NCBI GenBank assembly: GCA_025266875.1
Contig: JALLLT010000035.1
Coordinates: 1 to 64,000 of the forward strand
Reading direction: 5' to 3'
DNA length: 64,000 nucleotides
Source: Fennellomyces sp. T-0311
Taxonomy: Eukaryota; Mucoromycota; Mucoromycetes; Mucorales; Lichtheimiaceae
Every line of letters begins with the position of its first letter. Within the stretch, counting starts at the first letter, position 1. The position numbers and the translations under genes are program-made. Under the pieces are notes generated by a model. That model saw only the letters and a list, made by a program, of their open reading frames with translations. It had not been told where the DNA came from and searched no databases. This document shows positions 11,853-23,080 of the stretch, piece after piece.

Positions 11853-12210
11853 GGTTAAAAAAAATAGAATTTGGGAGCAAAAATGAGAGCAATGATTTGG
11901 GTCGAGAGCGCTTTTTGTTACTTCTTTTATAAACAACTTACCAACCTGTTTGAGTAATCGAAGGCTCCGAGTATTCTATTAATAGTTGAAAAGTTTTGAT
12001 TTATTTTTTGGAAGTTTTATAGACCTGCTCCTATAGGTATATGGTCTCTTCCTTGCGGTACAGTTGGTTGACGATATAATGAGAAAGAGTGTAGAAATCC
12101 TTGCCTGAAAAAAACCGTGTAGGCGAAAAAAGGCAGGTCGAAGCGGTTGATGTTGTTGTCGTTGCAGAATATAGTGGTACTGAACAGAGCGATTTTGGTT
12201 CCGCTTATCA
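11853..12210. other. Intergenic region
   Basis: AT-rich spacer between two minus-strand transposon-associated ORFs. No supported feature was seen. Confidence 0.5.
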
Positions 12211-12978
12211 TTATTCATGCATTTCTGAGTCCTCCGTCGAAACCAGCATAGGACGTGGATGTCGAGCTGGCTTTGGATGTTTTTCTTCGAACTTGGCAAG
12301 GTAGGCGTCTCCAATGTAATGATGGTCGCTTTCCTCTAGTTTGTTGAAGTATCGAAGTATTGCGAAGCCTAAGTGTGATTTGTGCATACGTAGGCATATC
12401 GCTAAGATACGTTCCTGGTAAAGTAGCTTTGCGTATGTTGTGCGCTCTTCGACTGAGTTTTCTCGCCATTTTGTGTCGCCAATCGTCGATTCCGAGATCG
12501 GGTTGAATTCGTCGTTCGTTTTCACTTTCGCCGTTTTCAAGAGAGTGCGCAGGTCCTGTTCATATGATTTGTTGATCAGAAGTCTTACGACTCCATGTGC
12601 TGGGAAATGTACGTCGATCACTCGCTCTTGTGCCACTCCAAGCAGACGAAGGGCTCGACGGATCTCACTATGTAGCGTTCGTCTAGGCGATGCCATATAT
12701 ACGATTGTATATTCGGTGTTTGTGCTCTCAGCAGCTGTAAAGACACGCTGTGCCCATTGTACTTGCTTTTCCGATGGCGGTCCAGCAGTCTTCTTGACAG
12801 TGCGCTTTTGTGGTGGGAGGTTGCGACTGGTGACGGTGGCGTATGAGGCCGCTGCGTTGTATTCTATTAATATATGTGTGCCTTTGGCAATGTTTACCAG
12901 CACAGTATATACATAAGCGCTTTCGTCTTTGCCTAAAGCATAGGATTCAGATACGTATCTATGAACATTTCGCTTCAT
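12211..12978 (-). CDS. Transposon-associated hypothetical protein
   Basis: An uninterrupted 255-residue ORF. The central block RRALRLLGVAQERVIDVHFP, then HGVVRLLINKSYEQDL and DEFNPISESTIGD, resembles recurrent ORF1/gag-like proteins seen next to retroelements in Mucorales. This is from memory of the family style and was not checked by search. The N-terminus contains a basic Pro/Lys stretch (PPQKRTVKKTAGPPSEKQ). No zinc knuckle, integrase or reverse transcriptase signature is visible. It lies in the same island and strand as the two CCHC-type ORFs, which supports a mobile origin. The frame is intact over 768 nt. Confidence 0.5.
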   Translation of the reverse strand: MKRNVHRYVSESYALGKDESAYVYTVLVNIAKGTHILIEYNAAASYATVTSRNLPPQKRTVKKTAGPPSEKQVQWAQRVFTAAESTNTEYTIVYMASPRRTLHSEIRRALRLLGVAQERVIDVHFPAHGVVRLLINKSYEQDLRTLLKTAKVKTNDEFNPISESTIGDTKWRENSVEERTTYAKLLYQERILAICLRMHKSHLGFAILRYFNKLEESDHHYIGDAYLAKFEEKHPKPARHPRPMLVSTEDSEMHE

Positions 12979-13896
12979 CCAGTCACTGATTTTCTTACCT
13001 ATATCTGCCTATCACGCTTCAGTTACTCCTGTTGCCTTTACATAAGCTCATGAACAATAAATATATCGGAATGTTGTATTGATCTAAGTGCGTAATTTTA
13101 TACATCAGGCTTGATAAAGAAATTTAATACAGCACTTTTGAATATGCAAAATGACAGTAGATGACGCCATTTCCTTTGTTTATGCCTATTTGAGACATAC
13201 CATTTGCCGCGGAAGCTCATGTATCTTATGCTTTCACTACTTTAGTATATTAAGCACCAACATATATGCCAGTTAGGATAGGAATTACTTGAATATTTAT
13301 TCTTATCATTATTGTCGTGTGCTACCAGGATAAAAAGTACTGCTCAAATTTGATGAATTCTGCTAAGGACACAAAGATGAATTCTATTTCATGTTCTCGA
13401 AATACTAACATCTAAAGAACTATATAGCCTTATTTGGTGATGGCTTTTGAACATTCATCCAACAGCCTAGGATAGGTTATTTAATTGCGAACACTCATGA
13501 GCAATATCAGACATAAACTCGCCAAGCGTCTGAGGTTTTTTTAGTTACGGCCCGTTTTCGACCCCAATCGATCGGTATACGGCGTTATATGGCGATGTAA
13601 CTGTGTTTTTAAACCTATCAGGTCATTTGTAATATTAACAAAAGGCGTCAAATGATACCATATTTTGCCATTGTCCCTACCATGGTTCAACGGAAGCAAT
13701 CCTGGCTTAACTGTAATGCTAATTGCTCCAATATCCTCTCAATATTTTCCAGTTTTTCTTGTTTCAGGACAGCCAATTCCGTCCTTTTTGCAATGATAAT
13801 TATTAAGAGAAGGATCGTTAGAATCGAAAAGCTCTTGAAAAAATTGTAGCAGGGAACTGACGGCATCGGCTCAGCAAGGAAAATTTCGGTACACAA
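12979..13896. other. Intergenic region, AT-rich
   Basis: No supported gene. A 69-residue minus ORF at 13687-13896 has one hydrophobic stretch and a short Leu/Glu-rich segment, but nothing identifies it. Confidence 0.45.
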
Positions 13897-14373
13897 CTAA
13901 TAATGTCGGTAGAAACGAATTCGGTTAATTCAATCCGTCGTTGGCTCAAGAGTCCGATAAAACTCTTGCAAAAGAGACGCCCAAACATGATCTGGAACAC
14001 CTTTGGCCGCAAATCGCGGACGGATGTAACCAAAGTAGTTGTCAGGAAACGGCATTGCTTTGAGAAAGTTGTGAAGTTCGAAACCGCAATAACCGCAGGA
14101 AATGAGAGAGCCCATGAACATGGGCGTAGTACTTGCCCTGTAAAGGGATGCCCATGGGTATGGCTTACACATTTCTATAAGCCATGATCCGGAATCAAGA
14201 TTTTCCAGATTATTAGTTGCTGTGTATACGCAAGCTACCCGTGTTTTGCAATAACTACCGCAGCCGGAATCCAATGCATTCATTTCTCGTAGCGATCTTC
14301 TTGAAAAGATACAACGAAGCTGCTGCCCGAAATACTCTTTGTGATGAGATCTTGATCTCGTCGTAACTTTCAT
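13897..14373 (-). pseudogene. Decayed SAM-dependent methyltransferase copy
   Basis: A degenerate relative of the methyltransferase at 14725-16058, on the same strand. Corresponding segments: LDSGCG to VLDPGCG, GSWLIEMCKPYP to GAWVLGMSKQYP, NFLKAMPFPDNYFGYI to NLLAPMPFSDNSFDFI, LLQEFYRTLEPTT to LVYELLRVLRPGG, and IELTEFV to IELTEIV. The sequence between GCG and the following Gly is interrupted where the intact gene has an intron, so the copy arose by DNA duplication and not by retroposition. A one-base frame break separates LEPTTD from RIELTEFV. The C-terminal third is missing. Confidence 0.7.
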
Positions 14374-14724
14374 ATAGAATGATTCAATCGTACAAACGCA
14401 TGGTCCAACAGACTATTGCATTAACGAATCCATCTACTACTTCGCCTTTTTACGAATTCTAGCACGCAATATAGTTGCATAAGTAGAGATATGCATAAAT
14501 TTTACTCAAGGGGCCTGGCATCATGAACTGCCATATCTGCTAAATCTAAAGGCATATTATTTTCCTCAGCTGTTTGAGTCGGTCTCAGTGGAGCGCATTA
14601 TTGAAAGCGAAACAAACCGTTCAAAATTATGGTACGAGAAAAGTAGTAGACTGCTCGAAAAGTAATTTGCAGACTCCCCAGCTCAGTTGACCATTCACAA
14701 CGAAATTCCCACTGGTTGACTGAA

Positions 14725-16058
14725 TCATCGCATCGGATTTATTTCCTGGAAAGGCTTCTGGGCATAATAGCGATACACCAAGAGCGAAGTTTTGTATATT
14801 GCACACTCTTCTATGACTTCAGAAAGAAAAGTTTCAAAAACCTGAGGATCTTTGAGATCAGGATTTTGCGTCACCACCATCCACCCACTGCAAATAATTT
14901 TTGGTGAATCTTTCGAAGTGGTTAAACATAAGCTTTTTAACCGCTTAAGTTACTAAAAATGGCAGTACAAGTGGTTAAAAAGCTTATGTTTAACCATTTT
15001 AACCACTTTCAACCATCAAAATTATTTGCAGTGACCGGAGTTGGTTTCTGAGAAGTTGCATGACGCTATCGCACCTGATGACAGATTTAGACGTCTGGCA
15101 GTTCCGAGATATTCAAAAGTTACCAAAACGCTCCAATGGGACCACCATGACCAACAGGAAACAACATCAACTTTGCATCGACGTTTACTGTTCCTGAACC
15201 AATCAAGTGCCCTTCTAGCTCCCTGCCTACCGAGTATCGGATTCCTCTTTCGATCCCACCGTCCTTAACTAATGCAAGGTTTAATCGATATACTTGTGTT
15301 TCGCGGAGCAACTCACTGGACTTGTTCAACACTGTATATTTTGAACCCATGTTGACAGCATCGGAACCCACAATTTCGGTCAATTCAATCCAGCCACCCG
15401 GCCTGAGAACGCGTAGCAATTCATAAACCAGCTTGGGCCAGCTTTTTTGGGGGATCGCGGCTGTGAGAAACTGTTGATGGATGAAATCAAAGCTATTATC
15501 GGAAAACGGCATAGGTGCCAGCAAGTTATGTCGTGTAAACTGGCAATTGCTGGGCCAGCTTGCAGCTTCAAAGACAGGAGAAATATCAACGCCACAGAAT
15601 ATCGATTGGGGATACTGTTTGCTCATTCCCAGTACCCATGCGCCCGGACCTAGTATGAAGTTAGTGCTTAAGGTAGATTGTTATATTCTGATACATACCG
15701 CATCCAGGGTCAAGCACTTTGATTCCTTTCACAAGTTGGTCATGAACTGGTGCATCGAAATAACCTCCCTTAACTTGGATAATAGTTTGGGCTTGCTTAA
15801 CTAACCGTTCAGCTTCTATATGGTATAATCGTTATACTTGAAAAAGTTGTTGGCGGTATTTCATTGCTTACCACTTTTCTCTTGAGAGACAAGCAGATAG
15901 ATCTTTCGATCAGTTTCGGTGATACTGGAACTGGATTCACGCTTTTGAGGGAGAACACTTTTCGCGGCGGTTGTTACCGGCGAATTGAGCTCACGAAACT
16001 TTAGGATAGAACATTGGGTTCGCAACTGTGAAATTCTACGTATAGAGCGGGCAAGCAT
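14725..16058 (-). CDS. SAM-dependent methyltransferase, 3' part interrupted by a MITE
   Basis: Class I methyltransferase. Exon 1 (MLARSIRRISQLRTQ...) is Arg-rich and could be a mitochondrial presequence. Motif I is VLDPGCGPGAWVLGM, created by an intron between GCG and PGA. Motif II-like GVDISPVFE, motif LLAPMPFSDNSFDFIHQQF and LLRVLRPGGWIELTEIV follow. The main ORF runs to GGPIGAFW and stops at 15120. The family's C-terminal segment, EECAIYKTSLLVYRYYAQKP, lies further on at 14725-14885 beyond a 148-bp MITE. A GT-AG intron from 15123 to 14888 would join the two in frame, using the acceptor TTATTTGCAG in the MITE terminal repeat. Without that splice the gene is truncated. Substrate unknown. Confidence 0.6.
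14886..15033. mobile_element. 148-bp CACTG-ended MITE
   Basis: Perfect 16-bp terminal inverted repeats CACTGCAAATAATTTT. Inside each arm a second inverted block contains GGTTAAACATAAGCTTTTTA (near 14920-14944 and 14982-15000), so the element is close to a full palindrome. It is flanked on both sides by ACC (14883-14885 and 15034-15036), a 3-bp target-site duplication. CACTG/CACTA termini with 3-bp duplications are the hallmark of the CACTA (En/Spm) superfamily. It has no coding capacity and is therefore non-autonomous. Confidence 0.85.
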
Positions 16059-16226
16059 ACTATATCGAATAGAAAGATGAAGACCACAGCCGAAATCAAA
16101 TTTATATATTGGGTTTCTTATTTATATAGTATCGACACTACACACACTAAAATACGGTACTTGTACGCATAAAACTGACGTTGCCGAACTGGATCTAGTG
16201 TACTAAATAAATTATTTTTGAAAAAA

Positions 16227-17006
16227 CTACATTTCCTCCAGTTCGTCGTCTGTAAGCAACAGGTCCTCCTCCGGGAAATCACCCACGTTGACCTTGGTTG
16301 GACGAACAAATGCACCGTACTTGGGAGGACAAGTGAAATACCGGGTGCCTTGAACACTACCATCATTCTTGCCCATTGGCTCATCGTACTGGATACCAAC
16401 CCACGCACCCGGTTGGAACTCTGTTGTGCCAACAAACCGTACGGTACCCCTACGACGCACCTCGGAATCCTCCGACAATTGCACTTCGCAACGATCACCG
16501 ACCTTGATACTTGCGGCGGCGCGTTCATTTTCGTTTGCAAATTGAGCCATTTGTTCCTGAGCCTCGGCAGAAAATCGGCCCAGTTTGTTTCGTTCCTTGA
16601 AAGCGCGCACGGTGTCTGATCGCTTGTTGTAATCGTCGGTTGTCATTTCGTACTTCTCCACCAAAGATACATCGGTGTATTGGTTTTTTATCCGGTGTGG
16701 GTTGGTGTCTAATACGTGGAGTCGCATAAAGTCTTCGATGGGGTATGATCCAACTAGTCGTGACTCATCGTCGATAGGTCCAACCAGCGATTCGCCTTGA
16801 TATAAACTTAGTTTTTGGGTATCGGCCGGGATGCCAGTAATCGGTTCAAGTTTGTACTGATTTTTTTTCAGTAATGAGGATTCATTCACTATTTGTTTCT
16901 TCCATCTCGCTTATACCTTGAGTTCGAGAATGGTCCATCCCTTATCAAGTCGTCGTTCAGCACTGATGCTTTCTGAAGTGGTGACAATGACGGTGACAAT
17001 TGACAT
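16227..17006 (-). CDS. ALF1: Tubulin-folding cofactor B (Ubl + CAP-Gly)
   Basis: Cofactor B binds alpha-tubulin and works with cofactor E in tubulin folding. Exon 1 (ATG at 17006) encodes MSIVTVIVTTSES and ERRLDKGWTILELK. It joins YKLEPITGIPADTQKLSLY through an intron ending at AATCAG, giving the N-terminal ubiquitin-like domain. The C-terminal CAP-Gly domain is VGDRCEVQLSEDSEVRRRG, then GTTEFQPGAWVGIQYDEPMG. Its groove motif is degenerate (KNDGSVQGTRYF in place of GKNDG). The protein ends LLLTDDELEEM, the acidic tail that in this family contacts cofactor E or tubulin. Length is about 237 residues, usual for the family. The start was chosen over an in-frame downstream Met because it restores the Ubl domain. 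Confidence 0.92.
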
Positions 17007-17077
17007 TTTGGATGGCTTTAAAAAAGTGGTTCAACAAAAGGCGGAGGACGCGTGTGTGTGTTACAGAAAAGTTTAAT

Positions 17078-19371
17078 TTAGACATAACGTTCAACCATGC
17101 TTTGGATCATTCCCACGGCTGATGGCTCATATTCCCTCAGTACGATCTGATCGTTCTCAATAAACGTGTTACCCTGCACAAACACCTTTCGAGGTTGCTT
17201 GCTACGCAGCACAATATCACGCAGACTATTCCAGTCCTCGGGCACGCTTGTCGCTTCCAGATAGAACTGTGTGCCGGCCTCCTCATCCGCAGTGGCCTTG
17301 TACACTTGCAGCTTTTGCAGGAAATCTGCGACAGCAGGAGCCCCCACCGACCGTATCTTGCTTCGATCCATTTTAATCTCGACGCTATCGTCGTCAGTCT
17401 TTTCGATGGAAACGAAGCCCTGGCCCGCCTTGAGCAGCACGTTGAAGATTGCGTAACGTGCTTGCATATGTGCTTGGCCCCACTACATGTATAACACCGT
17501 GTTTGAACGCAGGCAAAATTACCGGATATATTCCTTTTTACCTTCTTTGCTTCAGGGTCATAGTATTCCAACCCCGTCAACCCGGCTCTGGCCATGTTCA
17601 GGTACATGATGTACACAACATCCTCGGCCTCCTGTCCCGTGTATCCAAACATATCCAGAATGTCCTCATGATGGCTCAGCGTCAGCGCAATACATTCCGC
17701 CCGGCACTCTTCGTAGCTGCCGGCAATGGCTTTGAACACCGAATTGAACGTCTGTCCCGGCTTATACCATGATTGGATGGCCTGACCCGTGAGCGGGTTC
17801 TCGATCGTTCGATCAAAGTTCACATCGCCGTTTGCGTCTTCTGTAAACAGCTTGCCTGTACCATGGCCCAGCTCGTGCGTGCCCACCTGGACCTCGAACG
17901 CTGGATTGCGGTACTTGCGGTACAAATCGAGGTCCTCCTCGGTGATAAAAGGAAATTTCTCATCCGGCGACTGCGCCGAAATAACGTTTCCAAGCGATAC
18001 GTTCTTGGATCCAAGTACTTGGGTAATGTTGGTATAGTTGGGGATATTGATACCTGCAGGAGGACTCCTCCCGTCGCAAATGACAGCACTTCCAAAGAAG
18101 TAAAATCCGGCTTATTAATGGTTTCACGCTCAAAACTGGCTGGCCATGGCAATCGAGATATAAAGTTGGGCGCCTGCTCAACCAAATTGCCGAATTTGAT
18201 CGTCTGTTCCTTGTTCACCATGGCAACAAATCCTTCCCATTCCGCACGGACACCTTGAGGGTCCCGATACGTCTCGATAAAGCCAATGTTGGTTTCCACA
18301 TTGGGCCCAATGTCCTTGAGCCAGTGTCTCTGTGACTCCATATGTGCCTCCACAGATCCAGTGACAAACGATTCAAAGTACGCCTCGCACATATCCGTCT
18401 GATGTTCGTTTGCAGTATAAGCTGCGGCCTGTCGAATGTTTTCCGCAACTTTGCGCATCTCGTTTTGGAAATCGCCGAATTTGATCTTGAGCTTTTTGCC
18501 ATCTTTCAAGGTGTATTCCCGGGATGGTGCAATATCGGCAGATGCAACGACAAGTCGATATCCGTCATCAGCCTTGAATACTCTTCGTTGAAACGAAAAC
18601 AGAACGAGTAAGTTATACAATTTTTGATCGCTTGTGATTTGCCGTTTTACCTGGTGTTCAATGGCTCAATCTTGTGCTCTTCAAGGAAATCCTGCACGGA
18701 GCTGATGTCCTCCTTGGTCATATCTTGCGAGTAGTAACCGGAAAGATGACCGTCTTCTGGGAATCCAAGTAACGTGTTCTTTTCCAGATCATACAACTCT
18801 TGCTTGACTTGCGACGAGAGTGTAGCACCGGCTGCTTCCACAATCTTTTCCAGTTCTTCGACAGCTACGCGAGGAACAAATTTTTCGTCACCAAAGGATT
18901 TGTAGTTGCTAAGGTTACCCAAAAATTGAGCAGAATATTGCAAAAATCCTTCGAAAGACTCCTTGGGTACTTGACTACCATAGAAACTCGTTTTAATTAT
19001 TTTCCTATGGAAACATGTGTGTGTGTGTGTGTGTGTGTCGATATTCACCTCTTGTCAGCAAGTTGTTGAACGTCAATCATGCCACCAGTCTGCTTGTCAC
19101 GGAATATATCAAGAATCAAGTCATAAATGGGAATGGCATTGGGGTTGGTTTGGGCAATAATGACACGGGTGCCTTCAAATGAGGCACGCGACATGTAATG
19201 AGCATAATGCTTCTCATCGTTGGAGAGACTGTCGAAGAAGGGCTTGGCCTCGAGACGACAATATGGAGGGTTTTCGTCGGCAAGGTAACGGGTCATTAGG
19301 CGGCGCGTAGGAAAGGAAGAAGAGAAAAGACGTTTGACAACAACGGGCGATCGGATTGCGTGAGATAACAT
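17078..19371 (-). CDS. Dipeptidyl peptidase III (M49), with HEXXH motif and one frame break
   Basis: Zinc exopeptidase releasing dipeptides from peptide N-termini, cytosolic in other organisms. Exons run 19371 to about 19048 (MLSHAIRSPVVVKRLFSSSF, a possible mitochondrial presequence from an upstream start), then about 18980-18652, about 18573-17542 and about 17484-17078. Family landmarks: NYKSFGDEKFVP, EHQTDMCEAYFESF, DFTSLEVLSFATGG, PAGINIPNYTN, EVQVGTHELGHGTGKLF, SYEECRAECIAL and a C-terminus ending SMVERYV. The zinc motif reads HELGH, one residue shorter than the usual HELLGH. Near 18062-18068 the frame changes between ATGG and PAGIN, consistent with one missing base and not an intron. 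The gene may be a pseudogene, or the base may be an assembly error. Confidence 0.8.
19012..19040. repeat. (GT)n microsatellite in the first DPP III intron
   Basis: An uninterrupted run of GT dinucleotides at 19017-19038, within the intron that separates LADK and SFYGSQVPKES. Confidence 0.8.
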
Positions 19372-22249
19372 TGAAACCAGGGGCGCTGAGCCAAAGCGAA
19401 AAAGGCAATTTTTGTCGAAAGCATAACATTTTAGACTTTAAAGGAGATGCCCTACATAATAATCTCAGCCCTTTATTTCCTGCCGCTCTGTCTCTCTGAA
19501 CTCCCGCTCAAACCAACCGATGCACTTGTCGTTTATTCAAAAAAGCCATGGGTGTGTTGGCTCTAACCATCTTGAGTAAGGGAATGTTCTCTGTTTCCAA
19601 GGTAACTTCCCATCAACCTTGCCGGCCCAAGCTTTAACCGGATCCCGGATCCACGTTCATACAAAGCAATCCGAATTTTCGTCATGATATGTATGCTTCC
19701 ACAGGTTCCCGACTGGTTTGCTCCTATTTGATGAGCTATGTTGGGGGTGTGAAGAATTCCAACAAACGGACGTCCGAATAACTATTACCGACAGATTGAC
19801 ACTCTGTTACCAACACCAAAGTAATTACATATGGCAAACTGCTGTCAAACGATCATGTTACTTTCTTCATTGCTCTGTATTAGCTTAGTGTGCGAAATCA
19901 AAGCTACTTGTCCTAACATCTGTGGTCTATACATTTTATTGTTATAATGCTATAACTTGACTATTGCAAACCAGGACCCTTTTTTCCGGTTAATTAAGCG
20001 AGAGGCATATTTAAGCTGGGCTCCTCTAATTCCAGTTATTCGATGACTACAAAGGATGATGGGCACAGGCTCGGGGCTCCCTTATAATGGCTCCGTTCTG
20101 CTCACCATCACTTGTCACTGGCATCGCCGAAATAGTATAAAAGCTTGTGATACCTAGAATCTCAAAGTATACCCGCCGTTAATTTCATCGCTTTTTTTTC
20201 TGCATGCCTTTTAACCGTCAAGGCACAGTCAGCATGTAATGCATCGTACTACACGCGACTAAGCTCATTATAGCTTACCAATACTGACCTTATCGCGGTA
20301 ATGCTCAGGGACATTAAAGTCATGGGACCAAGTGGTTTCTCCTTTCAGTAACTTTATATTTGCCGTGAAAGGCTACGATACATATTGAGCATTTCTTTAA
20401 CATATCACCAATGCAATGTTTTTATACCAGCAGAGTCTGTTTTCGTGTGGCGGTGATCTTGAGCTATACCTGCGGATATGCTTTTTGAGGAACAAGAAAA
20501 ATATACGCGACGCTATTTTCCATCTATTAAATGAAATCTTGCCGTTTGCGAGATTCTTGTTCACCTTTTGTTTTTCACTACCGCCCGACCATGTTTAGGC
20601 GTGCATTGCTTTCGATTTAATTTTACAAACGGATTCTCTATCATATGATTTCAAGACATGTATTCTGTAGAATGTTCTGTTTGTCATCGTGCGAACGCGA
20701 GAATTAAATGAGTAATAATATTCTGTCTTTCACCATGCACATAAAAAACAAAAGTGTCCTTATGATCGCTTTTCAGGAATATGGCTTCGAATCTTCTAAC
20801 TGTCAAATATATGCTTCTGCTACTTCTCTACTCAAAGACACTTCCTTTCTATCAACCGAAAAGATCATCTCAGATTTATTTGTGATGGGAAACTAGATAC
20901 GTGTAATAGATTATATAATTATTTGTTTACGTGGGTATTACGTGCCAATCTTTTGTTCAACAAAATCCAATGTGTAATATATATATACTAAAAAACAAGC
21001 ATGCTTCCCCTAAAAAAATAATTGTTGGGTTCGCGTTTTTTTATTTTTTGAGAATCTGACTTGCACGTATTTCCCTTGATGCTGAACGTTGATTCTAGAC
21101 CGCCACTTTTATAACAACGCCACTTAAAGCCTGGCATAAAGCATGATTGGTCTGTTAGCTAGAGATGGAGTGCCTTTTGGCTTTACAAAACGATGAGAGA
21201 GAAACAAAAGGGATAGGTACAGACATATTTGTCTTGAGTAACCAAAGTATCCCGTGCAAAACCTGTTAAAAGTTTATGCCGCAACAGATCCTGTAATTTG
21301 GGATGCTTGTGTAATTGAACACAAAAATATGTCACCCTTTCTATAGCAAACATATTAAGATACATGTCCCACAAAGTATTAACGAAGGCAAATGTTCTAG
21401 GCTTTGACTTCCAGTGTAAACTTTAAAGCGAGGCAAGCCCAAAATTAACTTCATTTTTCTTACCAAACGATTAGCCAATTTGAAGCTATGCCAACGCATT
21501 TGACGTCAGTCTGAAGTAAAAAAAAGAAAAGGTGCACACCAATGATCAGACTAAAACTATTATGTAACAGGTTCTAAGACTGTTTTAACGGATCGTAAAT
21601 ATAATTTAAACTTTCATCTAAATATACCTTTTGGCCAGACGGTCGGCTTGGAAACGCTTTAAAGGTGGGGTTATGGTAAAGACCACGTTCCCGTGTGCAA
21701 CCAAAAAGTCGCAGTGCACTTTCAATTATTAAAAACACGAGATTCAAAATAGGTATAGAAGGATTGCACAGACAACCTTATGCCGTTGGGGATGGGGGGA
21801 GGTGGTTATACCAACTATGCTGAGAATGGACAGCTTTTTTCGCATTTGACGGCTATATATATCTATTGCACTCTTTCCCATCAAAAAAACCTTGTCGGCG
21901 CGCAATTTTAACCGAGCGCGGAGAGGCAAAATCTTGTTTTTGATCTGTTATCGTGATCCAGATAGACCATAAAAATAGTCATTTTCACAAGTCCCCCATG
22001 GTAATCGCGCTCAGTCTTTTTTACCATTGAACTTATACTAAAAATATTAGGTAACGGGTTATCATATGCTTGGTAATCAAATGGGACTTGTCCACATTGA
22101 GTAAAAATAAATTCGCCGTTGTCGGGTTGTGTGCCGGGTCTATTCGTTCGCCATATTTAATGAACACGCACACACATTGAGCACACTCCCTCGAACCGTT
22201 TCTTTTTTTGCTCTTATCACTTTCTCTCCCTCTCTCCCTCTCTCTCCAA
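19372..22249. other. Long intergenic region upstream of the homeobox gene
   Basis: About 2.9 kb without a convincing gene. Short ORFs at 20416, 20708, 21183 and 21744 have no features. The segment just before 22250 is a C/T-rich tract, including runs of CTCTC, typical of a fungal 5' leader. The long spacer may hold regulatory sequence for the homeobox gene; no specific site is claimed. Confidence 0.5.
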
Positions 22250-22663
22250 ATGCTCTCGGTCTCCAGCTTGCTTAACCGCGATCCGCCGTGTTTATATACA
22301 AAGCACAGTCAAGTAGAGACAACCCAACAGGACCCCCATCAACGACCTGCTGTGCTGGACATATGCAATCTGCTGTCACCACCCGCGTCGCCCAAATCCG
22401 AAAAGAAGAAAATCAAGCGAAAACGAGCAACAGCCAAACAGGTACAGGTGCTGAACCAGGTGTTTGAACAAACTCTGTTTCCATCCACACAACTTCGAAT
22501 GCAGCTGGGCAAAGAGCTCGGGATGAGTCCGAGAACGTAAGTGTCCCCTCTAACAAGGCCTTGCAAAGAAAAAAAAAGTAGCTAATTCGTTGATAGGGTC
22601 CAGATCTGGTTCCAAAACCGGCGGCAAGCCATCCGCATGCGTGAGCGTCGCGCGAATTTGTAA
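22250..22663 (+). CDS. Small homeodomain protein
   Basis: A 117-residue probable DNA-binding transcription factor in two exons (22250-22536 and 22597-22663). After a short N-terminal region with PPASPKSEKKKIKRKR, the homeodomain covers RATAKQVQVLNQVFEQTLFP then LGKELGMSPRTVQIWFQNRR. Helix 3 carries the invariant WFQNRR core. The protein ends RERRANL directly after the homeodomain, so there is no C-terminal regulatory region; most fungal homeobox proteins are longer. The ATG at 22250 is the first in frame; an upstream CT-rich reading frame has no ATG. Its target genes are unknown. Confidence 0.85.
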
Positions 22664-23080
22664 AATAGAATAGTCATACAAAACGGAAAGAGCTGGGCTT
22701 TTCTCTCGTGTCCATATACCACAACACCACTTGTACAACAATAAAAAAGCATTTTTTTCTCCTAGTGTCGGGTCTTTTGACATTCTTTTTTTTTGCGCAA
22801 CAGTGGTACGGGCCATATATGAAAATAATGAAGCTAGGGAGACCGTGGCTTTTTTTTTGGATTGCTTTTTACAGATGTTTGGGGGCTAACTGACGATATG
22901 TACACAGAGGAAACGGCTTTCTAATAACACATACAACACAAGAGCAAGTTAGGAATAGCTATAGGGAACTTTTTGGAATCTGGTATAATATATTAACGCT
23001 TTTTGGGCGTTCCAGTTTTGGGTTTGTGATAAACGTGACACTACATTTCATATATTAGCCGGGAACACGTCAATGCTAAG
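22664..23080. other. Convergent 3' intergenic region
   Basis: Spacer between the homeobox gene and the convergent Rua1-like gene. It is AT-rich with T tracts, and no feature is supported. Confidence 0.5.
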
